Positions 44,345 to 53,569 of a stretch of 64,000 nt of DNA are shown piece by piece. The first letter of the stretch is position 1. Each line of letters starts with the position of its first letter. The DNA comes from an uncultured Pedosphaera sp. (GTDB lineage Bacteria; Verrucomicrobiota; Verrucomicrobiia; Limisphaerales; Pedosphaeraceae): the NCBI GenBank assembly GCA_903918755.1, contig CAIXFN010000099.1, forward strand, positions 28,873-92,872, in the 5' to 3' direction. A model generated the notes under the pieces. It did not search any database. It had not been told where the DNA came from and worked only from the letters and a program-made list of their open reading frames with translations. The position numbers and the translations under genes were made by a program.

Positions 44345-46053
44345 GACTCCACTCCCCGCGATTTGAGGCCGCCCTCCGCCGCCGCATCAAAGTTGCGGTG
44401 GCCGCATCACCCGCTTTGCGCGCGGAGGTGCGCCGGACGCGGAATATCTTGAAACGCAACCTGCCGCCATGGTCGCTGCGGTTGGGCGGATCTTTGGCTT
44501 GCGGAGCCGGGACCTATGCGATTGCCAATGCGGCGGGACATCCGGCAAACGCCCTGGCGGCCCTGGCGCTTTGGTCATTTTTCTTCGCCGTGGTTCAAAG
44601 TTTGGATCTCACCGCCCGGTTCGGGGAAAATACCGATACGGTGGCGTTGCGCGCTTTGCCGGTCGCCCCCACTTTAATTTTCAAGTGGCAATGGTGGAGG
44701 TTTCTCCGCGGTTCCGGGTTTTCCTTGCTGGATCTGTTCCTGGGCCTGGGGGCGCTGGCGTTACAGCAGGACTTGCCGCCCGGAAAATGGCTGGCGATTC
44801 CGCTGCTCGCTTTGCTGGGTTGGGGCTGCGGGCTCTCGCTCGCGGTGTTGTTGTTTTTGTACGTGCCCATCCTCCTGCGGCAATTGTTTCGTTTCCTCTT
44901 CACGGTCAGTGGGGTGGCCCTCTTTTCCCTCATCAAGGACTCCCCGTCGCTGCTGCAATCCGTCAACGGGGAGGGGCTCGCAGCTTACGTGGTCGAGGGA
45001 TTGCCCACCGGGTGGCCGCTCGCCCTTTTCCAACTGCTGCTGCCCGGCTCCCGGCTCGCCTTGCTCTTGCTACTGCCTCCGATCGCCGGGATCTTGTGGT
45101 TGCTGCAATCCAACCGGGAGCGGCTGCGCGATGCTTTTGTTGCCTCCGAGGAAACTCTGGTCCCGGTGGCAGCGGTCCCGCCTTCGGCTAACTGGGAGGA
45201 CGAGGCGGCCAGCGGGCCCGCCGGCTTACCTTTGCGGGAAGATCACGATTCGACCGACCTCGAGGAGACCATCCGGTCCTGGCAGTTTTTGGCGCCCCTG
45301 TCCTGGGGGCGGAACGGTTGGTGGGAACGTCAGTTATGGCAACGGTTGAATGACCGGGAACGGGTGCTCGCGGAATTTGCATTTCCCAATGGCTATGCCC
45401 TCACGATTCATTGGGCGCGAGTCTTTCGTCAAACATTGGTCGCCTGGCTGGTGGTCGCCTTGGCGGGCCTGCTCAGTCTTGACCTGCAGGGGTGGGCTGT
45501 GGGAATCGGGTTGCTGCTTACCGGGGCGCAAGCCGGCTGGCTGCTGACGCGTTCCGGGGCGGCCTTTCGCAAAATGTTCACCAGCGGGGTCAATCTGCCC
45601 TACTATGCGAATTGCGGCATTGGCTACCGGGAACTTGGCCGGATGCTCGCCAAATGCTCGTTGGCGCAATGGCCTGGTTTTCTGGTTTTTGTCGTGGGCT
45701 GGGGGCTGTTTTTGGGTTGGCTGAAGCATTGGCCCGTCGGGGCCACCTTGGTTTTTTCCATCAAATTTGCCTGGCTGGCTTTGGCGGCCCGTTTCATCGT
45801 GCTGGTCACGGGCTTCAGCGCGGGCAGCAATGACACCTCCCGGTGCCGCTGGAGCACGGTCTTCCTCATTATCGTGGTCGGGGCATTGGCGCTGGCTTTC
45901 GTGGGCCTGGCGGTGGGTGCGCTGTTTTTGCCGTCGCCACTCCTCGCCTGGGTCTGCTGCGCGTTGGCCTTGCCGGACGCCTGGTTGATGTTCGTCGCCT
46001 ATGGGTGGTTTCATAATTCCATGCGCTTTGATCTGGTCAGTTTACCGCGCTAA
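44341..46053 (+). CDS. ABC transporter permease-type membrane protein
   Basis: 570 residues, about 10-12 hydrophobic segments, Leu/Trp-rich with a hydrophilic middle loop (about 290-345, including WEDEAASGPAGLP). The start at 44341 overlaps the ATPase stop (ATGA); the frame is open 120 bases further upstream, inside the ATPase gene. No family signature I can name beyond the resemblance to ABC-2-like permeases. Probably forms the exporter with the preceding ATPase. Confidence 0.75.
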   Translation: MRLHSPRFEAALRRRIKVAVAASPALRAEVRRTRNILKRNLPPWSLRLGGSLACGAGTYAIANAAGHPANALAALALWSFFFAVVQSLDLTARFGENTDTVALRALPVAPTLIFKWQWWRFLRGSGFSLLDLFLGLGALALQQDLPPGKWLAIPLLALLGWGCGLSLAVLLFLYVPILLRQLFRFLFTVSGVALFSLIKDSPSLLQSVNGEGLAAYVVEGLPTGWPLALFQLLLPGSRLALLLLLPPIAGILWLLQSNRERLRDAFVASEETLVPVAAVPPSANWEDEAASGPAGLPLREDHDSTDLEETIRSWQFLAPLSWGRNGWWERQLWQRLNDRERVLAEFAFPNGYALTIHWARVFRQTLVAWLVVALAGLLSLDLQGWAVGIGLLLTGAQAGWLLTRSGAAFRKMFTSGVNLPYYANCGIGYRELGRMLAKCSLAQWPGFLVFVVGWGLFLGWLKHWPVGATLVFSIKFAWLALAARFIVLVTGFSAGSNDTSRCRWSTVFLIIVVGALALAFVGLAVGALFLPSPLLAWVCCALALPDAWLMFVAYGWFHNSMRFDLVSLPR

Positions 46054-46114
46054 AAACTTCCGCCGTGGTGGACAAATGCTCGCCTCCCGGCTCGCCGCGG
46101 AATAAGCTGGCGGG

Positions 46115-46954
46115 GTGAAGCTGAGGGCCTGCCAATACGCATTTGAATTCCCCCGCCCCGCGCTGGTGATGGGCGTGGTGAACGTGACGCCGGATTCGTT
46201 TTCCGACGGTGGGGCGTATTTCGACCCCGGCGCGGCGTTGGAGCATGGTCTGGAATTGGCGGCACAAGGGGCGGAGATCATCGATGTGGGCGGGGAATCG
46301 ACCCGGCCGGGTGCGCCCCCGGTAAGCGAGCGCGAGGAATTGCGCCGCGTCCTTCCGGTCATTGCCGCGCTGGCGGGCCGCCTCCAGCTGCCGATTTCCA
46401 TTGATACCATGAAACCCGCGGTGGCCCGGGAGGCCATTGTCGCCGGGGCCAGCATCGTGAATGATGTGGGGGCCAGCCACGCAGGTGAGGAAATGCGCCG
46501 GCTGCTGGCGGAAACCGGGGCCGGCTATGTGGCGATGCATATGCAGGGGACGCCGCTGACCATGCAGAACCAGCCGGCTTATGCCGATGTGGTCGCTACC
46601 GTGGGGGAGTTTTTTCGGAGCCAATTGGGTGGATTGCAAGCCGCCGGCGTGGCGCCGGAACAGGTGCTGCTGGATGTTGGAATTGGGTTCGGAAAAACCT
46701 TGGAACATAACTTGAAGTTGCTCGGCGGTTTGGGCAGTTTTAACATTTTCGCCCGTCCGTTGGTTTTGGGCGTTTCCCGGAAATCCTTCGTCAGCAAGTT
46801 GCTGGGGGTGGGGTTGCCGGACCGGCTGCCCGCCGCGCTGGCTTGTACAACTTGCGCGGCCCTGGCGGGTGTCGCCATCTTCCGGACGCACGAAGTGGCG
46901 GCGACGGTTCAGGCCTTGCGGATGACGGAAGCCATTCAGGCGCAGAGACGATGA
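46115..46954 (+). CDS. folP: Dihydropteroate synthase
   Basis: 279 residues from a GTG start. Motifs VMGVVNVTPDSFSDGG, DVGGESTRPGA, ISIDTMKPAVAR, AMHMQGTP and VLGVSRKSF define the enzyme that joins 4-aminobenzoate to the pterin diphosphate, the sulfonamide target. It overlaps cdaA by four bases (ATGA). The order folP-cdaA-cdaR-glmM links folate synthesis to the c-di-AMP/peptidoglycan module, an association seen in several phyla. Confidence 0.95.
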   Translation: MKLRACQYAFEFPRPALVMGVVNVTPDSFSDGGAYFDPGAALEHGLELAAQGAEIIDVGGESTRPGAPPVSEREELRRVLPVIAALAGRLQLPISIDTMKPAVAREAIVAGASIVNDVGASHAGEEMRRLLAETGAGYVAMHMQGTPLTMQNQPAYADVVATVGEFFRSQLGGLQAAGVAPEQVLLDVGIGFGKTLEHNLKLLGGLGSFNIFARPLVLGVSRKSFVSKLLGVGLPDRLPAALACTTCAALAGVAIFRTHEVAATVQALRMTEAIQAQRR

Positions 46955-47793
46955 TCGATTTGACCATGTTTGAGGGGGCCTGGCGGCCCGCGTTGGAGAT
47001 TTTACTCCTCGCGGTGGCGATTTATTATGGCCTGACCTTTGTCCGGGGGACGCGCGGTTGGTCCGTGGTGCTCGGATTTCTGGTCCTCATGGGCTTCACC
47101 TTTGTGGCCTGGAAACTCAAACTGGAAGTCTTGAGTTGGCTGCTCAGCCGGTTCTTTGCCTTTTCCGCCTTCGCCATCCTGGTCATCTTCCAGCCCGAAC
47201 TGCGGCGGATGCTTTCCGAATTGGGCAATCTGCCGCTGTTTCATACGGCCCGGGAACAGCGGGAGAATATTGAAGTGATCATCCAGACTGTCGCGCGCCT
47301 GGCGGATGTCCGGATTGGCGCCCTCATTGCCGTGGAGCAGGCGATCCAGTTGCAGGATGTGGTGGAGTCCGGCATCCGGGTGGATTGCGAAGCGACTCCG
47401 GAAATGCTGGAGACAATTTTCTTCCCGAATAATGCGATCCACGACGGCGGGGTCATCATCCGGGGGGATCGCATCGCGTTTGCCGCCTGTATTTTCCCGC
47501 TGACCCAGCGCCAGGATTTGAACAAATCCCTGGGCACCCGGCACCGCGCCGCGATCGGCCTGAGTGAGGAAACGGACGCCGTGGTGGTGGTCGTTTCCGA
47601 GGAAACCGGATTGGTCTCCTACGCCTACAAGGGGCAGTTGGTGCGTGGTTTGAGCGAGGAGGAATTGCGGGCCTTTCTGACCTCGGTCCTGGTCCGGAGC
47701 GGCCAGTCCAAAAGTTTCCTGGCCGAATTGCGGCGTTGGTCGCGGGAGCGGCATACGCCCGGGCCGGCCGCGGTGCGAAAGGAGCTGGAATAG
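46951..47793 (+). CDS. cdaA: Membrane diadenylate cyclase
   Basis: 280 residues. Three N-terminal membrane helices (about 12-30, 38-55, 62-82) are followed by the DAC domain with AIHDGGVIIRGDRIAFAACIFPLT and GTRHRAAIGLSEETDAVVVVVSEE. It makes c-di-AMP from two ATP. The catalytic DGA motif reads DGG here; the RHR motif is intact. Together with the downstream CdaR and GlmM it forms the conserved c-di-AMP/peptidoglycan precursor cluster. Confidence 0.93.
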   Translation: MIDLTMFEGAWRPALEILLLAVAIYYGLTFVRGTRGWSVVLGFLVLMGFTFVAWKLKLEVLSWLLSRFFAFSAFAILVIFQPELRRMLSELGNLPLFHTAREQRENIEVIIQTVARLADVRIGALIAVEQAIQLQDVVESGIRVDCEATPEMLETIFFPNNAIHDGGVIIRGDRIAFAACIFPLTQRQDLNKSLGTRHRAAIGLSEETDAVVVVVSEETGLVSYAYKGQLVRGLSEEELRAFLTSVLVRSGQSKSFLAELRRWSRERHTPGPAAVRKELE

Positions 47794-47795
47794 CC

Positions 47796-48221
47796 ATGGC
47801 GAAACGCGACCTCGTCTTGCACAACTTCGGCTGGAAGGTGCTCTCCCTTTTCCTGGCGGCGCTGATGTGGATGGCCATTTCCACCGCGGTCTTGAAGGAT
47901 GAGCAGCGGGCCTGGACCTTGCAGGAGTCACCCGTGGAAAGTATGCGCCGGTTCGCGGTTCCCATCACCTTGTTAACCCGGGCGGACACCGGCAGCCAAT
48001 TCACCGTCACGCCGTCGGTCGTCGAAGTTGCGGTGAGCGGCAAGGCTGCGGATTTGGAAAAGCTCCAAGTTCGGCAAATCGCCGCCTTCGTGGATGTCAC
48101 CACCGCGACGGAGGAAAAGCTTTTCCGCCGGGATGTTCGGGCCCAGGCACCTCCGGAATTCCGGATTCAATCCGTCACTCCGGCCGCGGCCAGCGTAGAA
48201 CGGCTGACCCCGACCAAATAA
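47796..48221 (+). CDS. cdaR: YbbR-like/CdaR regulator of diadenylate cyclase
   Basis: 141 residues, an N-terminal membrane anchor (WKVLSLFLAALMWMAISTAVL) and one YbbR-type beta domain (FAVPITLLTRADTGSQFTVTPSVVEVAVSG, AFVDVTTATEEKLFRRDV). Homologues with up to four YbbR repeats modulate CdaA; this one is minimal. Two bases separate it from the cdaA stop. The extracytoplasmic domain would sense the envelope. Confidence 0.88.
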   Translation: MAKRDLVLHNFGWKVLSLFLAALMWMAISTAVLKDEQRAWTLQESPVESMRRFAVPITLLTRADTGSQFTVTPSVVEVAVSGKAADLEKLQVRQIAAFVDVTTATEEKLFRRDVRAQAPPEFRIQSVTPAAASVERLTPTK

Positions 48222-48249
48222 TTTCATTCGGCTGCAACCCAATTCCTCT

Positions 48250-49626
48250 ATGAGCAAGAAAATTTTCGGCACCGATGGTGTGCGTGGTCGTGCCAATGTG
48301 GAACCCGTCACCGCGGAAACCGCCCTCAAGCTGGGGCGCGCGGCCGGCCATGTGTTCAAGAACCTGGAAAGTCAGGCCCGCGGCCGCGGCAAACACAAAA
48401 TCGTGGTGGGCAAGGACACCCGGCTTTCCGGTTACATGCTCGAGAACGCGATTTCCTCGGGCATTCTGTCCATGGGCGTTGACGTTTTGTTTATTGGGCC
48501 GCTGCCGACCCCGGGCGTGGCCTATGTCACCCGCAGCCTCCGGGCGGATGCCGGAATCGTGATCACGGCTTCCCACAATCCTTACGACGACAACGGCATC
48601 AAATTCTTCCGGGCGGATGGTTATAAGCTCGATGACGGCATCGAAGGCCAGATCGAAAACCTGGTTTTTAGTGGCGATATCGAGAATATCCGACCGACCG
48701 CGGGCGAAATCGGCAAGGCCGTTCGTATTGATGACGCCCTGGGCCGTTATATCGAATTCGCCAAGGCCTCGGTCCCGCGGGGGATGACCCTGGAAGGCAT
48801 GAAAGTCGTGGTGGATTGCGGTCACGGCGCGGCTTACAAATCGACCCCTTGTGTGCTCCGCGAATTGGGCGCGGACGTGGTGGTCTATGGCAACCAACCC
48901 GATGGCACCAACATCAACCGGGGTTGCGGCTCCATGCATCCCGAGCAGATGTGCCAGCGCGTGCGGGAACATCAGGCGCACATCGGCATCGCCCATGATG
49001 GGGATGCGGATCGCGTGCTCTTTTGTGATGAGACCGGGGCTTTGATCGATGGCGATGATGTGATGGCGATCGCCGTCCGCGACATGATGGCGCAAGGTAC
49101 CCTGGCCGAGAAGACCCTCGTGACCACCGTCATGAGCAATGCCGGGCTCGACGCCTTTATCCGGGAGCGCGGCGGTTCCGTGGTGCGAACGGATGTGGGC
49201 GACAAAAACGTGATCGATGAAATGTTGCGTCACGGGTTCAACTTCGGGGGTGAGCAGAGCGGTCACCTTATCTTCCGCGACTTCGGCACGACCGGCGATG
49301 GCTTGGTCGCCGCGCTGCAGGTCCTGCGCATCATGAAAGCCACGGATACGCCCCTGTCACGTCTCGCTGGTTGCTGGAAGCGCTTTCCCCAGATGCTGGT
49401 CAACCTCCGCGTCCGGGAGAAAAAGCCTTTTGAGCAGCTCGAAGGGGTTCTGGAATTAGTGGCCGCCGCCGAGGCGGAGCTGACCCCGGCTGGCGGGAGG
49501 GTGCTGCTCCGTTACTCCGGCACCGAACCTAAGGTCCGACTTTTGCTCGAGGGCCGCGAACAGGACGTCCTGGAACGTCATGCCCTGCGGATTGGGGATT
49601 CGTTGAAACGGCAGATCGGCGCCTGA
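48250..49626 (+). CDS. glmM: Phosphoglucosamine mutase
   Basis: 458 residues. Interconverts glucosamine 6- and 1-phosphate for UDP-GlcNAc and peptidoglycan synthesis. FGTDGVRGRANVEP, the phosphoserine motif TASHNPYDDNG (Ser108), the Mg-binding DGDADR and the sugar-recognition GEQSGH, then the phosphate-binding RYSGTEPKVRLL are intact. Last gene of folP-cdaA-cdaR-glmM; it converges on the pseudopilin gene 22 bp away. Confidence 0.96.
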   Translation: MSKKIFGTDGVRGRANVEPVTAETALKLGRAAGHVFKNLESQARGRGKHKIVVGKDTRLSGYMLENAISSGILSMGVDVLFIGPLPTPGVAYVTRSLRADAGIVITASHNPYDDNGIKFFRADGYKLDDGIEGQIENLVFSGDIENIRPTAGEIGKAVRIDDALGRYIEFAKASVPRGMTLEGMKVVVDCGHGAAYKSTPCVLRELGADVVVYGNQPDGTNINRGCGSMHPEQMCQRVREHQAHIGIAHDGDADRVLFCDETGALIDGDDVMAIAVRDMMAQGTLAEKTLVTTVMSNAGLDAFIRERGGSVVRTDVGDKNVIDEMLRHGFNFGGEQSGHLIFRDFGTTGDGLVAALQVLRIMKATDTPLSRLAGCWKRFPQMLVNLRVREKKPFEQLEGVLELVAAAEAELTPAGGRVLLRYSGTEPKVRLLLEGREQDVLERHALRIGDSLKRQIGA

Positions 49627-49648
49627 TGCCCCACGGGCGTCGGCGGGA

Positions 49649-50419
49649 TCAGGGGTTGAGGATTTCCGGTCGCAACCGGCCCAGCAATTGTCCGGGCAGG
49701 CGCTGATCCTGCGACCCGGGAAGCGGATTCTCGCGGGCCACGTGCCCGTCGCAAAACACCACATTGGCCCTTTTCTCATGCCGGAAATGGGCGGTGGCCT
49801 CGGTTGGGTTGGTGCCGACGTAATAAAACTCCTCCAGCATGGGATGGCTGGCCGAGGCGGGGGCCAGAAAAGTGTTCACCTGGGCCGCATCGGCCAGGAA
49901 GGTCAATTCGGCAAGCCGCCGGAGTTTGCCGACATTCACGGCGCCCTGCAACCCGGGCGAAAGATTCAGGTCGTAGCCATAGCCATAGGCCGCCCCGGTG
50001 GCCTTGAGTTTGAATTCCGGGGCGGAGTAATTGAGGGCCGGACAAAGATCCACGCCGCTGGCCGGGACGTAGGAATAAAGTGCGCCGTACCCGGGATCGA
50101 AGCCGCGCTGCCCCTCCGCGCCATTTTGCAGCCAGCCGAACCAGTAGATGACTCCGCCATTGGTGGCACCATCCCGATAAGCGAAGAAATTCCCCCCATT
50201 GTCATCGAGGTACATTTGCCCGGCGAGCCCCAGTTGGCGGAGGCTGCTGGCGCATTGAATGCGTCGGGCGGCCCGCCGGCCACCTGCCAGCACGGGCAGC
50301 AGCAAGGCGGTGAGAATGGCGATGAGGCTCATCACCACGAGCAATTCGACCAAAGTGAAAGCCGGACTCGCCCCGGGCGGGGGCGGCCGTTCCGGCTTCA
50401 ACCGACAGAAACTGAACAT
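49649..50419 (-). CDS. Type IV pilin-like protein, H-X9-DG family (DUF1559-like)
   Basis: 256 residues. The prepilin site and hydrophobic helix read [20 protein letters not shown] followed by [20 protein letters not shown], cut before F in the pre-helix segment [17 protein letters not shown]1559-type features follow: [29 protein letters not shown] and the C-terminal [16 protein letters not shown] (H-x9-DG). Hundreds of these occur per genome in Planctomycetota and Verrucomicrobiota; function mostly unknown. A cobalamin riboswitch at 50593-50742 lies on its upstream leader, an unusual controller for this family. Confidence 0.9.
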   Translation of the reverse strand: MFSFCRLKPERPPPPGASPAFTLVELLVVMSLIAILTALLLPVLAGGRRAARRIQCASSLRQLGLAGQMYLDDNGGNFFAYRDGATNGGVIYWFGWLQNGAEGQRGFDPGYGALYSYVPASGVDLCPALNYSAPEFKLKATGAAYGYGYDLNLSPGLQGAVNVGKLRRLAELTFLADAAQVNTFLAPASASHPMLEEFYYVGTNPTEATAHFRHEKRANVVFCDGHVARENPLPGSQDQRLPGQLLGRLRPEILNP

Positions 50420-50592
50420 GCGCTGATCTTTCCCTCATTCCGGGGTTGGGCCGGAATGGTTTGCCTGCGAGACCAGCGCTGAAAATAGCGGGACCCGGCG
50501 AACCCGGTTCGCCGACTGGCCTCATCCTTCTCTTGTCGGAGAAGTTGATTGACGGACAAATCCGCGAACGGACCCCAGTCAACCGTGACGAG

Positions 50593-50742
50593 CATCGGCA
50601 AAGCGATATCCTGACTTCGGGCCTCCAGCCTCGCTCCCGCCTTCCCAGATCCTTGAAGATCCAGTGGCTGTGGGAGTTTGTAGCCCGTTACAGTGGCGCA
50701 ACCGTCCCCGATTCTCACGGGGTTCCCTAAACCTTGCCGATG
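50593..50742 (-). promoter_or_regulatory. Cobalamin riboswitch
   Basis: On the minus strand the closing stem pairs CATCGGCAA (50742-50734) with TTGCCGATG (50601-50593), 9 bp perfect. The core contains GGGAACCCCGTGAGAATC, GGGGACGG, then the universally conserved GCCACTGTAACGG. The B12 box reads GAAGTCAGGATATCGC near the 3' end. All fit the cobalamin aptamer consensus and order. The only gene downstream on this strand is the H-X9-DG pilin-like gene, 174 bases on, which leaves room for an expression platform. Confidence 0.9.
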
Positions 50743-50939
50743 TGATTACTGACGGGCCAACCGCCCGCCAATTTCAATGAACATCCTCAACCTAAATCCG
50801 GCCCGGAATTATGCAAGCCAAATGGCGGCCCCGGGTTTTCCGTCACCGCAAAAGGACCGTTCGCTGACGAGCGGACTTTTCACTTTAGCCCGCAACCAGT
50901 TACCATGGCCACCGGAAGCTGCGGGCGCATTCCGCCTCC

Positions 50940-51281
50940 ATGGCCGAAGCACTTAAAATCCTGTTTGTGTGCAGTCAAAACCGTTGGCGCAGTCTGACGG
51001 CGGAAAAACTGTACACAGGAATGGCCGGCTACGCGGTCCGTTCGGCGGGGACTGAGCCGGGCGCGCGGATCCGGGTGAACGCCGGGCATCTGGGCTGGGC
51101 CGACCTAATCTTTGTGATGGAAAAGCGCCATTGGGACCGCTTGCGCGACAAGTTTTCCGAATCATTGGCGGGGAAACAGGTGGTTTGCCTGCACATCCCC
51201 GACGATTACGAATTCATGGCTGCCGAGCTCGTGGATGAACTTAAAACCAAGCTTTCCCCGTACTTGGACCTGCCGGAATGA
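50940..51281 (+). CDS. Low-molecular-weight protein tyrosine phosphatase-like protein
   Basis: 113 residues. N-terminal beta-strand plus signature KILFVCSQNRWRSLTAE, a CxxNxxRS P-loop as in LMW-PTP and arsenate reductases but with a Trp in place of the usual small residue. GYAVRSAGTEPGARIRV follows; the segment HIPDDYEFMA holds an Asp-rich end that may supply the acid. Shorter than the classical 150 residues, as in a known short branch. Whether it acts on phosphotyrosine is unproven. Confidence 0.85.
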   Translation: MAEALKILFVCSQNRWRSLTAEKLYTGMAGYAVRSAGTEPGARIRVNAGHLGWADLIFVMEKRHWDRLRDKFSESLAGKQVVCLHIPDDYEFMAAELVDELKTKLSPYLDLPE

Positions 51282-51359
51282 TTCCTCCGCCGGGAAGGAC
51301 GCTCGCGTTTCGTGCAAACGAGTTGCCCCAGGTTCGATTCTGCGGCATCGTGGGCGCGT

Positions 51360-52421
51360 ATGTTAGATGATGGCTGGCTTGTGGAAATGCCGCGTCCAAC
51401 CAACTCCCCGTTGGTTCGGGCGTTCGCCATCTCGTTGCTCTTTCATCTCCTGGTGTTCGCCACCTTCAAGACCGGCCAACGATTCGGGATGTGGGAAAAA
51501 AACTACGTGCCGTCGTGGTTCCAGAAGGTGGCGGAGCTTCCGGCCAACCTGGAAAAGGCTCTGCAGGCCGCCAAACCCCCCGAGTATCCGGACATGGAAT
51601 TGACGTTTGTGGAGGTGAATCCCGCCGTGGCCACTCCCGAGGCGCCGGATCAGGCCAAATATTATTCCTCGCGCAACGCGCTGGCCGCCAATCCCGAACC
51701 CAAGAAAGACACCCTGACCCCGGAAATTGACGGCAAGCAGGTCCACGTGGTCAAAACGGAATCAGTGCCGAAGGCCGCCCCGGTCCCGGTGCCCGCGCCC
51801 GTCACGCCGACGCCCCCTACCAAAGAACCCGAGGTGGCCAAGGAATTGGCCCCCGCCGAAGCCAAACCCAAGACCGCCCCCGCCGCCGGCGATTTGACCG
51901 CCGCGAAACCCGATCCCAAACAAAAGGAAGGCAAAACGGCGGAGGGTGAGTCAGCCGCGACCAAGGGAACCGAGCCCAAGGCCACTCCGCGGCAGCGGCC
52001 CCGCACCCTGGCGCAGGTGCAGCCCCCCAAAGAGGGCGGGATTCCCGGCGAGAAAATGAAACAGGAAGGCGGCGTGAAACGACCCCGGATCGCGGCATCG
52101 CTGGACACCAAAGCCACCCCTTTTGGCGCCTACGACGAGGCGCTGATCGCGGCGATTCAAAGTCATTGGTGGGCGCTGATCGATGAGCAACAATTTGCCC
52201 GGGACGCCGCCGGGATGGTGGTCGTCCAGTTCCGCCTGTATTACGACGGGAGCATCCGGGTGCCCCCGCAGGTCATCAAATGCACCGTGGGCGATCTGCT
52301 TTCGTATTTGTGCCAGCGGGCCGTCTCCGATCCGGCGCCCTTTACCGCCTGGCCCAGCGACATGCGGAATTTGGTAGGACGAAATTATCGCGACGTGACG
52401 TTCACGTTCATTTATGAATAG
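51360..52421 (+). CDS. TonB-like energy-transducer protein
   Basis: 353 residues. One N-terminal membrane helix (about SPLVRAFAISLLFHLLVFATF) precedes a long Pro/Ala/Lys-rich spacer (about 100-225) and a C-terminal domain (about 250-353) with FGAYDEALIAAIQSHWWALID and VVVQFRLYYDGSI, a TonB/TolA-like layout. It directly precedes an ExbB-like and an ExbD-like gene, so it is probably the TonB partner. The start is uncertain (Met at 51312, 51360 or 51387). Confidence 0.8.
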   Translation: MLDDGWLVEMPRPTNSPLVRAFAISLLFHLLVFATFKTGQRFGMWEKNYVPSWFQKVAELPANLEKALQAAKPPEYPDMELTFVEVNPAVATPEAPDQAKYYSSRNALAANPEPKKDTLTPEIDGKQVHVVKTESVPKAAPVPVPAPVTPTPPTKEPEVAKELAPAEAKPKTAPAAGDLTAAKPDPKQKEGKTAEGESAATKGTEPKATPRQRPRTLAQVQPPKEGGIPGEKMKQEGGVKRPRIAASLDTKATPFGAYDEALIAAIQSHWWALIDEQQFARDAAGMVVVQFRLYYDGSIRVPPQVIKCTVGDLLSYLCQRAVSDPAPFTAWPSDMRNLVGRNYRDVTFTFIYE

Positions 52422-52480
52422 CCGGCCGGGCGGCGGTTGTAGTACCGGTCGCCCGGCCAGTCCAGAAACAAAGCAGCAAC

Positions 52481-53077
52481 ATGGAAAAGTTTTTTATCAT
52501 CATCATGGCCCTGACCTCGATCTCGGCCCTGACCTTCATTATCGAGCGCGGGCTCGCGCTTCGCTGGAGCCGGGTAATTCCCCGCAGTGTGGAGACCGCG
52601 CTCGAAGCGTGCCGCACCGGGCATGACCGGCCCATGTTGCGCCGGGTGTGCGAGCAGAATCCCTCGCCGTTCAGCCGGTTGCTGCTCGTTGCCGAGCAGA
52701 ATCTGGATCAACCGCGGGAGGACAATGAAAGCGCCTTGCAGAACCGCGCGCGCCACGAGGTGGTGCAATTGGAGCGCGGCCTGGTGTTTCTGGAAATCGT
52801 GGTGGGCATCGCCCCTTTGTTGGGGTTGGTCGGCACCATTTACGGCATGATGACCCTGTTTGGCGGATTGGGTCGCACCGGCCTCAGCGATAACACCGTT
52901 CTGGCCGCCGGCATCGCCATCATCCTGCAATTCACCATGATGGGCTTGCTGATCGCCATCCCCTCCCTGATCGCCTGGAGTTATTACAGCAAGAAAGTGG
53001 AGAATCTGGCCGTGGAAATGGAAATTCTGTGCGTGGAATTTCTGCGCCGGCAATACCGCGACCAAAGCCGCAAATAA
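52481..53077 (+). CDS. MotA/TolQ/ExbB proton-channel family protein
   Basis: 198 residues with three membrane helices: an N-terminal one (MEKFFIIIMALTSISALTFIIE), then VVGIAPLLGLVGTIYGMMTLF, containing the family's 'P.LGLlGTv.Gm' motif, and ILQFTMMGLLIAIPSLIAWSYYS. Part of the stator that couples proton flow to TonB. Downstream of the TonB-like gene by 59 bp and upstream of the ExbD-like gene by 2 bp. Confidence 0.93.
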   Translation: MEKFFIIIMALTSISALTFIIERGLALRWSRVIPRSVETALEACRTGHDRPMLRRVCEQNPSPFSRLLLVAEQNLDQPREDNESALQNRARHEVVQLERGLVFLEIVVGIAPLLGLVGTIYGMMTLFGGLGRTGLSDNTVLAAGIAIILQFTMMGLLIAIPSLIAWSYYSKKVENLAVEMEILCVEFLRRQYRDQSRK

Positions 53078-53079
53078 CC

Positions 53080-53508
53080 ATGCGCTTCATTTCTCGCAGA
53101 CGTCGTCAGCCCCCCGCAGTCATCATCGTCGCCTTGATTGATGTCCTGATTGTCGTCCTGATTTTTCTTCTGGTCACGACGACCTTCAAGAAGAACCAGC
53201 CCGCGTTGCGGGTTTCGCTCCCTGAATCCTCGCAGGCCGGTAAACCGGGGGCGAATGAGAATCCCCCCCTCGAACTGGTGATTGAGCCGAACGGCAACCT
53301 CCGCCTCGGCCCGGAGCGCAAACCGGTCGCGCTGGATCGCTTGAAGGCGGAACTGGCGGCCGCGTATGCCAAGAATCCCAAGGTCAAATTGACCCTGAGC
53401 GGGGATAAAGAGGCCACTTGGGGTCAGATGATCAAGATCATGGATGCCGTCAAGGAATCCGGCATCAAGGCCGTCAGCGCTTCTGTCATGTCGGCCGGGG
53501 CCAAATGA
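53080..53508 (+). CDS. ExbD/TolR family protein
   Basis: 142 residues. The N-terminal helix PPAVIIVALIDVLIVVLIFLLVTTTF holds the conserved proton-carrying Asp in LIDVLIVLLIFLL form. The periplasmic C-terminal domain (LELVIEPNGNLRLG, VKLTLSGDKEATWGQMIKIMDAVKESGIKAVSAS) matches ExbD. Three-gene TonB-ExbB-ExbD-like operon; no outer-membrane receptor is adjacent, so the partner is unknown. Confidence 0.93.
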   Translation: MRFISRRRRQPPAVIIVALIDVLIVVLIFLLVTTTFKKNQPALRVSLPESSQAGKPGANENPPLELVIEPNGNLRLGPERKPVALDRLKAELAAAYAKNPKVKLTLSGDKEATWGQMIKIMDAVKESGIKAVSASVMSAGAK

Positions 53509-53569
53509 GGCGAAAAACTTTGGCGGGATGGCCCGTGATCGGACTGGTTCGTTGTCGTTGCCGCCCGGT

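Noticed and set aside
50398..50718. Minus-strand frame of 106 codons upstream of the pilin-like gene
   Set aside because: It lies across the cobalamin riboswitch aptamer and has no protein-like pattern.
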